NCBI GenBank assembly: GCA_029560585.1
Contig: JAKQKQ010000155.1
Location: 36,902-100,901, forward strand
DNA: 64,000 bases
Source of the DNA: Verrucomicrobiota bacterium
Lineage (GTDB): Bacteria > Verrucomicrobiota > Verrucomicrobiia > JADLBR01
Direction of reading: 5' to 3'
The position numbers and the translations under genes were made by a program. Each line of letters starts with the position of its first letter. Positions within the stretch are counted from its first letter, which is position 1. Shown in pieces: positions 43,362-52,381 of this stretch. The notes under the pieces were generated by a model that did no database searches, was not told where the DNA came from, and was given only the letters and a program-made list of their open reading frames with translations.

Positions 43362-44708
43362 TCAAGGCGAAGGCAAAACCAACACGCAACGAAACCCGAC
43401 AGTGGCACTGCGCTCACTGGCCTGCTGCGCCCCACGATACGAAGACCGGACACCAGCGCTTCCAAAATATCCTCCCCGTAATACACGACAGATATTGCCT
43501 TTCTTGATATCCGCCATCGTCTCAGGCCCGAAGTTGAATCCACCCCCTTCTTTGTGCTTCTTAAAAACGGCTTCGGTATAACTGTCCTGCACCCATTCCT
43601 GCACGTTGCCACCCATATCGTATAGCCCAGCCTTGTTCGCCATGTAACTACCCACGGGAGCGGTGTTGGGGTGGTCATCCTTGTAGGAGATTGAGGTCCT
43701 AGCACTCGCCTCAGCCGGTGAATTAACGCTGCATTCATCGCCCCTAATGTTTTCAACACTCTTCTTAGGCGGCCAGTCTTCGCCCCAAGGATACTTGCCT
43801 CTGCCCACCGCCCTGTCCCATTCCTCATCCGTCGGTAAACGGTACTCGTGGCCCTCCTGCTTTGACAGCCACGCGCAGAAGGCATTAGCATCGTCCCATG
43901 TAACCACCACCATCGGATGATCCGGCTCCTGTCGAAACGCCGGTGACGAGCTCCATCCGTGACGACCGAGACCCAACAGTAAATATGTCTTGAAATCGCT
44001 TATCCGGGTCTCCCAGATGCAAAAGAGCACTCTGGTGCCTTTGATGGGCACGAAAGGCATGCCTAGCGAGTTTATAAAGGGACGATCCTTGGTTGCCTCC
44101 GACGGGTTCGACGTGGTGTCCCCAGACCGAAACGTCCCGGCACCGCTCTCACCAGCCCGGTCCGCCGCGGCGCGCGCAACATCGAGCGAACCCGACTTCA
44201 ATTCGTCGATCTGCTTGTCCAGTTCCAAGGCGGCATCGATCCGTGTCGCGCGGGTCAACTCCACTTTCATGGCGTCCAGCGCCCTGATCGCCTTGGCCTT
44301 CTCTTGCTCCAACATCCTCTGCGTTTCCTTCTCCAGAGTCTGAATCTCTGCGTCCAACTTCTTTCGCAACGTCGCCACCTTGGCAAGCACTCGCTTCCCC
44401 GCGGCATCAAACCCTGGCGCGCTCTCCCCCTTCTCCCACGCCTCCCGCTCCGCGCGGATCGCCCTCACCGCCTCCAGATCCCCGCTCCGTGCGACCTCGA
44501 TTTCCGCGGACTTCAGGTCGGCGACATACTTGCCTACCAGCCCTTCAACGGCTTTCTGCTTCTTCGCCTCAGCTTCGGCAACAGGGGTCAGAATCCGCGC
44601 GATTCGCGACTTCTCAGACGCGTTCATCGCACCATCGCCCTGGGCCAATAGTGTGCCATGCGCCAGCAGTATCACGACCACGTAGAATCGTCCTGTCGCG
44701 CGCATCAT
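43362..44708 (-). CDS. SUMF1/FGE-domain protein with N-terminal coiled coil, paralogue 1
   Basis: A 448-residue exported protein. Signal sequence FYVVVILLAHGTLLAQG is followed by a long charged helical region (about 27-200; RIARILTPVAEAEAKKQKAV, LRKKLDAEIQTLEKETQRML) likely to form a coiled coil. From about 210 the formylglycine-generating-enzyme fold appears: INSLGMPFVPI, FCAWLSKQEGHEYRLPTDEE, YKDDHPNTAPVGSYMANKAG, LYDMGGNVQEWVQD, LRGGYFGS and VGFRCVLV. The paired cysteines needed for copper-dependent FGE catalysis are missing from the last block, so sulfatase activation is unlikely. Its N-terminal 220 residues are about 90% identical to the neighbouring paralogue at 44850. Confidence 0.85.
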   Translation of the reverse strand: MMRATGRFYVVVILLAHGTLLAQGDGAMNASEKSRIARILTPVAEAEAKKQKAVEGLVGKYVADLKSAEIEVARSGDLEAVRAIRAEREAWEKGESAPGFDAAGKRVLAKVATLRKKLDAEIQTLEKETQRMLEQEKAKAIRALDAMKVELTRATRIDAALELDKQIDELKSGSLDVARAAADRAGESGAGTFRSGDTTSNPSEATKDRPFINSLGMPFVPIKGTRVLFCIWETRISDFKTYLLLGLGRHGWSSSPAFRQEPDHPMVVVTWDDANAFCAWLSKQEGHEYRLPTDEEWDRAVGRGKYPWGEDWPPKKSVENIRGDECSVNSPAEASARTSISYKDDHPNTAPVGSYMANKAGLYDMGGNVQEWVQDSYTEAVFKKHKEGGGFNFGPETMADIKKGNICRVLRGGYFGSAGVRSSYRGAQQASERSATVGFRCVLVLPSP

Positions 44709-44849
44709 ATGCGCAATACTCCTTCGATTGATCGGGCCACCTTTACCAACGAAGACACCATGAAACTACTATCCCTTTGTGGATCGACAATCATGACTCG
44801 AAGATCCAAGAATCCATCCGCTTATGGAATGCTCATGTCGGTCTGAGGT
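44709..44849. other. Short gap between SUMF1 paralogues
   Basis: A 141 bp spacer with no gene or clear repeat. It follows the stop of the upstream paralogue and precedes the start of paralogue 1 on the minus strand, so the two genes may share a transcript. Confidence 0.4.
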
Positions 44850-46199
44850 TCAACGCGAGGACACCGCCAGTGCGCAGCGAAACCCGCAATAATCTGAGCG
44901 GTAATTTGCGGACCCCCCCATCATGGAGCAATGATCCGAGCGCGCCCGAATTGATGAGTGCCAACCCTGACCCCAGGCCACGCGGATGCCATTGCCTTTC
45001 TGAATCTCTGCCAGTTCGCCGACCTTCAACTCTCGACCACCATCGTGTCTCTTTCTGAAATCCGCCTCCGCAAGCCAGTCATTGACCCATTCGCACACAT
45101 TGCCCCCCATATCGTAGAACCCCCCCTTGTTCGCCCTGTAGCTGCCCACCGGAGCTGTCCGCGCGTGGTTGTCCTTGTATCCCGCAAGCAGCGCTCGCGG
45201 ATCCCGCGCGGCACCGATCTTCGATTCCTCTCCCGCGATGTTCTCCGTTCCTTCAGGAGGCGGCCACTCACCGCCCCAAGGATACGGGCCCTCGCCGGCT
45301 GCCGCATGCCACTCCTCCGCAGTCGGCAAGCGATACTCGCGTCCCTCCTTCTTCGATAGCCAAAGACAAAACGCCTTCGCGTCGTCCCCGCTCACCATCA
45401 CAACCGGATCATCGGGGGTCTGCTCGAAGGATGGCTTCTCGCCCCACGAATACCCGCTTTCCCTAACAAACGCCTGAAAGTCCCTGACCCGCGTCTCCCA
45501 GATGCACAACAGCACCTTGGTCCTGGGTAAATGCACGAACCTCATACCAAGCGAGTTGACGAAAGGCCGCCCTTTGGTCGCCTCCGACGGCTTCGACGTG
45601 GTGTCCCCAGACAGCAACGTCCCGGCACCGCTCTCACCAGCCTGGTCCGCCGCGGCGCGCGCAACATCGAGCGAACCCGACTTCAATTCGCCGATCTGCT
45701 TGTCCAGTTCCAAGGCGGCATCGATCCGCGTCGCGCGGGTCAACTCCACTTTCATGGCGTCCAGCGCCCTGATCGCCTTGGCCTTCTCTTGCTCCAACAG
45801 CCTCTGCGTTTCCTTCTCCAGAGCCTGAATCTCTGCGTCCAACTTCTTTCGCAACGTCGCCACCTTGGCAAGCACTCGCTTCCCCGCGGCATCAAACCCA
45901 GGCGCGCTCTCCCCCTTCTCCCACGCCTCCCGCTCCGCGCGGACCGCCCTCACCGCTTCCAGATCCCCGCTCCGTGCCACCTCGATCTCGGCGGACTTCA
46001 GGTCGGCGACATACTTGCGTATTAGCCCTTCAACGGCTCTCTGCTTCTTCGCCTCAGTTTCGGCAACAGGGGTCAGAATCCGCGCGATTCGCGACTTCTC
46101 GGATGCGTTCATCGCGTCATCGCCCTGGGCCAATAGTGCGCCATGCGCCAGCAGTATCACGGCACCCACCGCCGCTAAGCCTCCCATCATTCTTGCCAT
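44850..46199 (-). CDS. SUMF1/FGE-domain protein with N-terminal coiled coil, paralogue 2
   Basis: A 449-residue exported protein, first of the tandem pair on the minus strand. Signal MARMMGGLAAVGAVILLAHG, then the same coiled-coil region as paralogue 1 with only about 20 changes in 200 residues. The FGE-type domain runs from about 215: VNSLGMRFVHLPRTKVLLCI, FCLWLSKKEGREYRLPTAEE, YDMGGNVCEWVNDWLAEADF and SANYRSDYCGFRCALAV. This half is only about half identical to paralogue 1. The active-site cysteine pair of true FGE is not arranged as expected. GGAGAGG precedes ATG 46199. Ligand binding or scaffolding is likelier than FGE chemistry. Confidence 0.85.
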   Translation of the reverse strand: MARMMGGLAAVGAVILLAHGALLAQGDDAMNASEKSRIARILTPVAETEAKKQRAVEGLIRKYVADLKSAEIEVARSGDLEAVRAVRAEREAWEKGESAPGFDAAGKRVLAKVATLRKKLDAEIQALEKETQRLLEQEKAKAIRALDAMKVELTRATRIDAALELDKQIGELKSGSLDVARAAADQAGESGAGTLLSGDTTSKPSEATKGRPFVNSLGMRFVHLPRTKVLLCIWETRVRDFQAFVRESGYSWGEKPSFEQTPDDPVVMVSGDDAKAFCLWLSKKEGREYRLPTAEEWHAAAGEGPYPWGGEWPPPEGTENIAGEESKIGAARDPRALLAGYKDNHARTAPVGSYRANKGGFYDMGGNVCEWVNDWLAEADFRKRHDGGRELKVGELAEIQKGNGIRVAWGQGWHSSIRARSDHCSMMGGSANYRSDYCGFRCALAVSSR

Positions 46200-46374
46200 A
46201 CGAGAGCCTCTCCCGAAAATAACCGGCCTCTCCGCCACCCCACCTCTCCATCCCCGACATCTCGGCGTCGCAGGACCCGCTATTGAAAGTAGAGTTTGGC
46301 AGATGTGGCAGATTCATGCAAGTCCACTGGAACGTATTGTCGGCGACGGTTCAGAACCAGATTTTTGAGGAGGT

Positions 46375-46552
46375 GGGGTCAACTCTCGATTCTTGACATT
46401 ACCAGACGAGGACCGCCTTGGACGCAATTTCGGGCGGCGCCGCATGGGCGCGGCGGTGGCTCGAACGAGCCGATGCGCCTTAAAAAGGCCGCCTGAAACA
46501 CAGACCACCCCGCATGTGTCGTGGAGAGTGTCAAGAATCGAGAGTTGACCCC
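46375..46552. mobile_element. MITE-like element, copy 2 (178 bp)
   Basis: Perfect 24-base terminal inverted repeats, starting GGGGTCAACTCTCGATTCTT at 46375 and ending at 46552. The internal palindrome GGCTCGAACGAGCC is at 46458-46471, and most of the interior is alignable with copy 1. It has no ORF of its own and is followed by GATGCC, as is copy 1. Confidence 0.88.
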
Positions 46553-46607
46553 GATGCCTTCGCAGAATTATGCATTGACATAAAGACGAAGATCAGCCAG
46601 AGATGGA

Positions 46608-46621
46608 GTTGCATATACAAC
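46608..46621. promoter_or_regulatory. Palindromic operator upstream of marR
   Basis: GTTGCATATACAAC is a 14-base near-perfect palindrome ending 12 bases before the marR ATG. An almost identical one sits upstream of the next gene. MarR proteins usually bind such palindromes in their own promoter, so autoregulation is inferred. Confidence 0.7.
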
Positions 46622-46633
46622 TCACAGTCAGAT

Positions 46634-47089
46634 ATGAATGAAATAGAAGCCTCAGCGCTTGCGCAATTAGTTGGCGCCGAATGCATTGCGTATCGCGTGC
46701 GGCTGCTTAACCGCGTCATAACCGGCATTTACGACAGGGCGCTACGGCCTCTCGGCCTCAAAGCTAATCAGGCCAATATCCTGGTCATGCTTTTGCTGAG
46801 CGAGCGAGCATCATCGGCGGACATCGCCAGAGTGTTGATGATGGAGAAGTCAACCGTAAGCCGCACTGTAGACCGGATGAAGAAGAATGGCTGGATCAGC
46901 GTTGAGGGACTGGGCGATGGGCCGTCCCAGGTGATCACCGTTACACCGGAAGGCAGAAAACTCATGGCGGCCGCACATGGGAACTGGAAAAAGGCGCAAA
47001 AACAAGCGGCTGAACTTCTGGGCGATGAAGGAGTTGCCGCTGTCCGGAAACTCCATGACGCAATAATTCCGGCACGACCCAAAGGGTAA
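46634..47089 (+). CDS. MarR-family transcriptional regulator
   Basis: A 151-residue winged-helix regulator. The helical N terminus (YRVRLLNRVITGIYDRALRP) is followed by the DNA-reading part SADIARVLMMEKSTVSRTVD and the wing GWISVEGLGDGPSQVITVTP, all in the usual MarR order, then a dimerising C-terminal helix. ATG 46634 is preferred because family similarity starts there; the longer frame runs into the MITE. Matching palindromes precede this gene and the reductase gene 41 bp downstream, so both are probably repressed by MarR and released by a ligand. Codon use and GC are lower than in surrounding genes, a sign of recent acquisition. Confidence 0.88.
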   Translation: MNEIEASALAQLVGAECIAYRVRLLNRVITGIYDRALRPLGLKANQANILVMLLLSERASSADIARVLMMEKSTVSRTVDRMKKNGWISVEGLGDGPSQVITVTPEGRKLMAAAHGNWKKAQKQAAELLGDEGVAAVRKLHDAIIPARPKG

Positions 47090-47103
47090 CTTTTTGCTCA
47101 GCG

Positions 47104-47117
47104 GTTGTATATACAAC
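47104..47117. promoter_or_regulatory. Palindromic operator upstream of the QueG-like gene
   Basis: GTTGTATATACAAC is a perfect 14-base palindrome, 13 bases before the ATG at 47131 and just ahead of AGGGAG. It matches the marR operator at 13 of 14 positions, and the CTCA that follows is shared too. Confidence 0.75.
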
Positions 47118-47130
47118 TCAGGGAGAACAC

Positions 47131-48471
47131 ATGACAAATCAGAACGATCATCCGGCAATCAAGCGCTACCACGAGAGAAAGGCAGCAAACACGGCTCACG
47201 CTACCAATCCAAAATTGAGCGCAACCGACTTGCGCAAGATGTGCCTCGAATGCGGCGCCGACGACGTGGGTTTTGTCGAAATCGATCGGCCGTCGTTAGC
47301 CGGTGAGAAGGAGGACATTCTCGCTCAGTTCCCCTGGACGAAGTCGCTCGTCAGCTTTGTGGGTCGGATCAACCGGGAAAACCTGAGATCGCCTGCCCGC
47401 TCCATCGCAAGTCTCGAGCTGCATCAGGTGGAGGAGAGGCTGAACCACTCTGCCCATGAAATTGCAGCCGCCCTCGAGCGGAAAGGTATCCGAGCCGCGA
47501 CACCGGCAGCCGGATTTCCGATGGAGATGGACCGATGGCTCAGCAAGACGTATGTGGTGTCGCACAAGCCCGTGGCCGTTGCCGCCGGCCTCGGGAAGAT
47601 GGGCCTTCACCGAAATGTTATTCACCCGGTATTCGGGAGCTTTATTCTGCTGAATACCATAGTTATCGATGCAGTGTTAGACGAGTACAACACCCCCTTG
47701 GATTACAATCCCTGTCTTAATTGCAAGCTCTGCTCGGCTGCTTGTCCGACAGGTGCCATAGGTCCGGACGGGGTATTCAACTCCATAAACTGTCTGACAC
47801 ATACATATCGCGACCTGATAGGTGGATTCACGGACTGGGTTGAAAATGTCGCGGAAAGCAAGAGTTCAGTTGATTACCGGGGCAGAGTAAGTGATGCAGA
47901 GACAGTTTCGCTGTGGCAGAGCCTCGCTTGTGGACCGTGCTACAAGTCGGTCTACTGCATGGCCGTCTGCCCGGCGGGCGATGAGGTGATCGGGCAGTAT
48001 CTTGCGGACAAGAAGAAATTTATCGGGGAGGTGGTCACGCCGCTCCAACAAAAAACCGAGACGGTCTACGTCCTCCCTTGCTCCGACGCTGAAAACTATG
48101 TCGTTCGGAAGTTCCCGCACAAAAAGGTAAAGCGCGTAGGCAACGGCATCAGAGTACCGTCCGTCGCCGCCTTTCTCGAGTCCATGCCGCGCGCCTTCCA
48201 GAGGCATAAATCGGAGGGCTTGCAGGCAACGTATCATTTCACCTTTTCCGGTGCTGAACAGACGGAGGCGACAGTTACCATCAGCAACAAAACCATCACC
48301 GTTTCTTCAGGCCTCGCAGGCGCGGCTGATGTGCGTATAGTCGCCGATGCCAAGGCATGGCTGCGGGTATTGCACAAGGACAGTTCAATGATTCTGCAGA
48401 TCTTTTTGGGCAGGATTCGCGTCAAAGGACCGCTTAAGCTGTTCAAGGCATTCGGAAGTTGTTTTGCATAA
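47131..48471 (+). CDS. QueG-like 4Fe-4S protein with C-terminal SCP2-type domain
   Basis: A 446-residue protein. The N-terminal half is related to epoxyqueuosine reductase/reductive-dehalogenase-type proteins (LGKMGLHRNVIHPVFGSFIL). Two iron-sulfur sites follow: CLNCKLCSAACPTGA at about 195-209 and CGPCYKSVYCMAVCP at about 268-282. Residues about 350-446 resemble an SCP2 sterol-carrier domain (YHFTFSGAEQTEATVTISNK, ADAKAWLRVLHKDSSMILQI, FLGRIRVKGPLKLFKAF), which suggests binding of a hydrophobic substrate. No signal peptide is seen. A MarR operator lies immediately upstream. A cobalamin-dependent reduction of a lipophilic compound is a reasonable guess; queuosine synthesis is unlikely given the added domain and the regulator. 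Confidence 0.8.
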   Translation: MTNQNDHPAIKRYHERKAANTAHATNPKLSATDLRKMCLECGADDVGFVEIDRPSLAGEKEDILAQFPWTKSLVSFVGRINRENLRSPARSIASLELHQVEERLNHSAHEIAAALERKGIRAATPAAGFPMEMDRWLSKTYVVSHKPVAVAAGLGKMGLHRNVIHPVFGSFILLNTIVIDAVLDEYNTPLDYNPCLNCKLCSAACPTGAIGPDGVFNSINCLTHTYRDLIGGFTDWVENVAESKSSVDYRGRVSDAETVSLWQSLACGPCYKSVYCMAVCPAGDEVIGQYLADKKKFIGEVVTPLQQKTETVYVLPCSDAENYVVRKFPHKKVKRVGNGIRVPSVAAFLESMPRAFQRHKSEGLQATYHFTFSGAEQTEATVTISNKTITVSSGLAGAADVRIVADAKAWLRVLHKDSSMILQIFLGRIRVKGPLKLFKAFGSCFA

Positions 48472-48520
48472 TCCCGTATAGCTGCGGAAGCAGTCGGCTA
48501 TTGAGTCCGCAACTGGGGGC

Positions 48521-48544
48521 GGGGTCAACTCTCGATTCTTGACA
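48521..48544 (+). mobile_element. Solo terminal repeat of the MITE family
   Basis: The 24 bases from GGGGTCAACTCTCGATTC onward are identical to the left end of copy 2. The rest of an element is absent. It lies 50 bp after the QueG-like gene and marks the far edge of the lower-GC island. Confidence 0.8.
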
Positions 48545-48600
48545 GTTATGATTGTAGCAATGCTCGGCCTGTTTGCAACCGGCCGCCACCTGTTCCTCGT

Positions 48601-50625
48601 CTAAGGCGTTCCGACGCTTTCGCGTCTATAGCGTATAATAATGGCCGCCGGTGCATTCGGCGCACTGAGGGGCAGGCCCTGTTCGCTCAGCTCGCGACCG
48701 GTCATGTGCAACGGCTGGTCAACGTCAAGATCCGTGACCGTGTAGGCGGCTGCGGGATCAAGGCCGTGCAGTTTGAAGCGCATGGATGGCTCGGCGCCCT
48801 CCCCGCGCCGAAATGCCTGCACCACACCCTCGCCAGATTCGGGCCGGTCGAATTGCCACGCCATCCACGCATTGGTGTCGATGCCGTAGGCCGTGAGCGG
48901 GTAGAAATCGCCCATGAGGCAGGGCTCGATCTGACGGAATTGCGCGACGGTCTTGCGCAGTAGCGCGTAATCGTTATCGGATTTCCGCATGTCGCAGCCG
49001 ATGCGGAAGCAGGGACAGAACGAGCTGTGCATGTGGTAGGTGTCGCGCAGGCCGCAGCCGGAACCATAATTGGGAATCCACTGCGATATCCCGTAGGTGT
49101 GGCACTGCTGGCCGATGGCTTCCTTGAAGTAGTCGCTGCGCAACAGCGGCACCGAGCGCCGCAGCGTCTCCAGGTCGTGCCGCCTCCCGCCGCTGGCGCA
49201 GGTGTCGATCCACAGGTCGGGATGGCGGCGGAGCAAATCGTCCCAGAACGCGAGATATCCGATAACGTGGGCGTTCTCGGTGATGCCCTGCCGATCTGGC
49301 GCGTCGGCGGCCCTCCAGAATTCCAGCGGCTCGGTATTGAAATCCTGCCGGTACACATCGATGCCCTGCTCCGCGAACATCTTGCTGAAGTGATCGGTCA
49401 ACCATCGCCGCGCCTCTACATTCCCCAGATTCAGGAGCCTGCTGGGCGAGAAACCGGGGCCCTTGCGGCTCTCATTCGGGCAACCGAGGAGCCACTCGGG
49501 ATGGTTGACCCACAGCCAGGTGCCCGGCGCGACGCGCTCCGGTTCGAACCACACGACGAACTTCATGCCGTTCGCGTGCGCGCGATCGGCGACCTCTCGC
49601 AGCCCGCGCGGAAACCTCTCGGCGTCCGGTTCCCAGGTGCCGGTGTCGATCCACCGGTTCGTTGTCGGATACCAGCCGGCATCGAGGATCCAGTAGTCGA
49701 GCTTGATGCCCTCCCTGACCCAGCCGTCGATCTGCGCGAGTTCCACGCTCGCGTTGGGCCTGTCTCCCCCGTAGGTGGAGGCGTAGTGCGTCGCCACCAG
49801 CCTCCCTCGCGGGCGGGGCAGGTTGTGCGCGACCATCCAACGGCGCCAGATGTTCTGCGAGCGGATCCAGTCTCCTTGCCAGAACTGGAGGGCGATCAGC
49901 GGGGCACGGATCTCCTCCCCGGGATGCAGCCTGAGATGGGTCAACTCCTGACCCACACACACGCGCAGGCCATTCGATTCGTCACGCGTGAACTGCGACG
50001 CCCATTGGCCCGGCCAACCCACCGCGATGATGACACCCTGCCCGGGCCACTCGACGTTGAAGTAAGACATCTCGTTGCTGGTGGGACGTCCCCCGACAGC
50101 CGCGATGCGCAACTGATACTTCGGCCTCAGCGGCGTCTCCAGCGGCTTGAAATCCGCCTGCGAGGCGCGACTCCCGGCGTTGTGGTGGAGGAGGAATTCG
50201 CCCCCGGGGCCGCGCTCCAGCCACGCGTCGAGCCCGAGGATGTCCTTCAAGATCGGCGTGTCTTTGTCGCCGCGGTTCTTGAAATAGACGGTCCATTCCA
50301 CCGTCGGGAAATCCCGGTATTCGATGCTAACGCACCTCACCTCCAGCCCGGTCGCCGGATCGGTGAAGATGGACGTCCGTTGCACGCGATCGGCGTCGAT
50401 CACGCGCGATGCGTGCCGGGTTTGCCCCGACCGCAGCAATTCCGTCGAGGGTCGGCCGTCGTAGACGAAAGAAAAGGGCCACGCCTTCGCGGATTGTCCC
50501 AGATTCTCTTCGGCCCAGCCGCGCGCCAGCGCCATCTCGTCGGCCGACGGCGCAGCAGCCCTTAGAATCCATGGGTTCAGACAGACCGCGAAAGCGCCGA
50601 GACGAATGGCCCGTGCGATTTTCAT
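48601..50625 (-). CDS. Alpha-galactosidase, GH36-like
   Basis: A 674-residue exported glycosidase with signal IRLGAFAVCLNPWILRAAA. The N-terminal super-sandwich domain (ALARGWAEENLGQSAKAW, VEWTVYFKNRGDK) precedes a TIM barrel with the family path LVATHYASTYGGDRPNASVE, LDYWILDAGWYPTTNRWID, MKFVVWFEPERVAPGT, the nucleophile in VYRQDFN near 425, and the acid/base block CASGGRRHD near 475 with RSDYFKEA. It would release alpha-linked galactose from oligosaccharides. The retaining double-displacement mechanism follows from the family. ATG 50625 opens the signal peptide; the longer frame from 50679 does not. Confidence 0.88.
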   Translation of the reverse strand: MKIARAIRLGAFAVCLNPWILRAAAPSADEMALARGWAEENLGQSAKAWPFSFVYDGRPSTELLRSGQTRHASRVIDADRVQRTSIFTDPATGLEVRCVSIEYRDFPTVEWTVYFKNRGDKDTPILKDILGLDAWLERGPGGEFLLHHNAGSRASQADFKPLETPLRPKYQLRIAAVGGRPTSNEMSYFNVEWPGQGVIIAVGWPGQWASQFTRDESNGLRVCVGQELTHLRLHPGEEIRAPLIALQFWQGDWIRSQNIWRRWMVAHNLPRPRGRLVATHYASTYGGDRPNASVELAQIDGWVREGIKLDYWILDAGWYPTTNRWIDTGTWEPDAERFPRGLREVADRAHANGMKFVVWFEPERVAPGTWLWVNHPEWLLGCPNESRKGPGFSPSRLLNLGNVEARRWLTDHFSKMFAEQGIDVYRQDFNTEPLEFWRAADAPDRQGITENAHVIGYLAFWDDLLRRHPDLWIDTCASGGRRHDLETLRRSVPLLRSDYFKEAIGQQCHTYGISQWIPNYGSGCGLRDTYHMHSSFCPCFRIGCDMRKSDNDYALLRKTVAQFRQIEPCLMGDFYPLTAYGIDTNAWMAWQFDRPESGEGVVQAFRRGEGAEPSMRFKLHGLDPAAAYTVTDLDVDQPLHMTGRELSEQGLPLSAPNAPAAIIIRYRRESVGTP

Positions 50626-50742
50626 TGCGTGTGGGCTCCATGAATTCTGCTCCGCCCCGCCCGGCAAGCACAAGTGCACTTTGGGCCCGGAGGCAACAGT
50701 CCCATGGACGGGACATCACTTGGGGAATGGACTTGGCCGTGG

Positions 50743-50762
50743 CGCGGGCAATCCTGCCCGCG
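50743..50762. repeat. Palindromic repeat CGCGGGCAATCC
   Basis: CGCGGGCAATCCTGCCCGCG is a perfect eight-base-stem hairpin with loop ATCC. It belongs to the same family as the hairpins near 24152, 26211 and 30719. Confidence 0.7.
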
Positions 50763-50877
50763 ACGCCGGCGGGCGGGATCGACTGCCCCGCGCCCCGCAG
50801 CCTGAAGGCTGGACTACAGCCGTCGCTTCATGCGCGTCGTGGCCAGTCAGAGCGCCCCTTGAGCGACGTCGGAATCA

Positions 50878-50932
50878 AACCACGAAGGACGGGAATTACC
50901 TTCGTGCTCTTCGTGGTTGAGATTACTCGTGG
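50878..50932. repeat. AACCACGAAGG inverted repeat
   Basis: AACCACGAAGG at 50878-50888 is mirrored by CCTTCGTGCTCTTCGTGGTT at 50899-50918. It is similar in style to the CACGGAT repeats around the GxxExxY gene but has no gene inside. Confidence 0.6.
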
Positions 50933-50941
50933 TGAGCCACG

Positions 50942-52255
<1,314 letters not shown>

Positions 52256-52381
52256 AAGGGAAACTGTCTGATATTCGCAAATCGGCGAATGGCAAGCCTA
52301 TTGCGACGCGCAGTCTGGTAAAGCGAACTGGTTTCCGGTGCCCCGGTTTGCTATTGAAGGGCGATCAACATTCACCATCTC

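Larger units (their letters stand above)
46200..46633. other. Gap holding MITE copy 2 and the marR leader
   Basis: This 434 bp divergent region contains the second MITE-like element (46375-46552) and, after it, the AT-richer leader of the marR gene with its palindromic operator. GC content falls visibly after 46553. Confidence 0.6.
50626..50941. other. Repeat-bearing gap upstream of the alpha-galactosidase
   Basis: A 316 bp gap with no gene. It contains CGCGGGCAATCCTGCCCGCG at about 50743-50762, CAGCCTGAAGGCTG near 50798, and a CACGAAGG-type inverted repeat at about 50878-50932, next to the icd stop. Confidence 0.6.

Noticed and set aside
43094..48544. An autonomous insertion sequence
   Set aside because: The elements have matched terminal repeats but no transposase ORF, so they are at most non-autonomous.
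49027..50565. A 512-codon plus-strand frame across the alpha-galactosidase
   Set aside because: Antisense to a gene with GH36 catalytic motifs; no domain in the shadow product.
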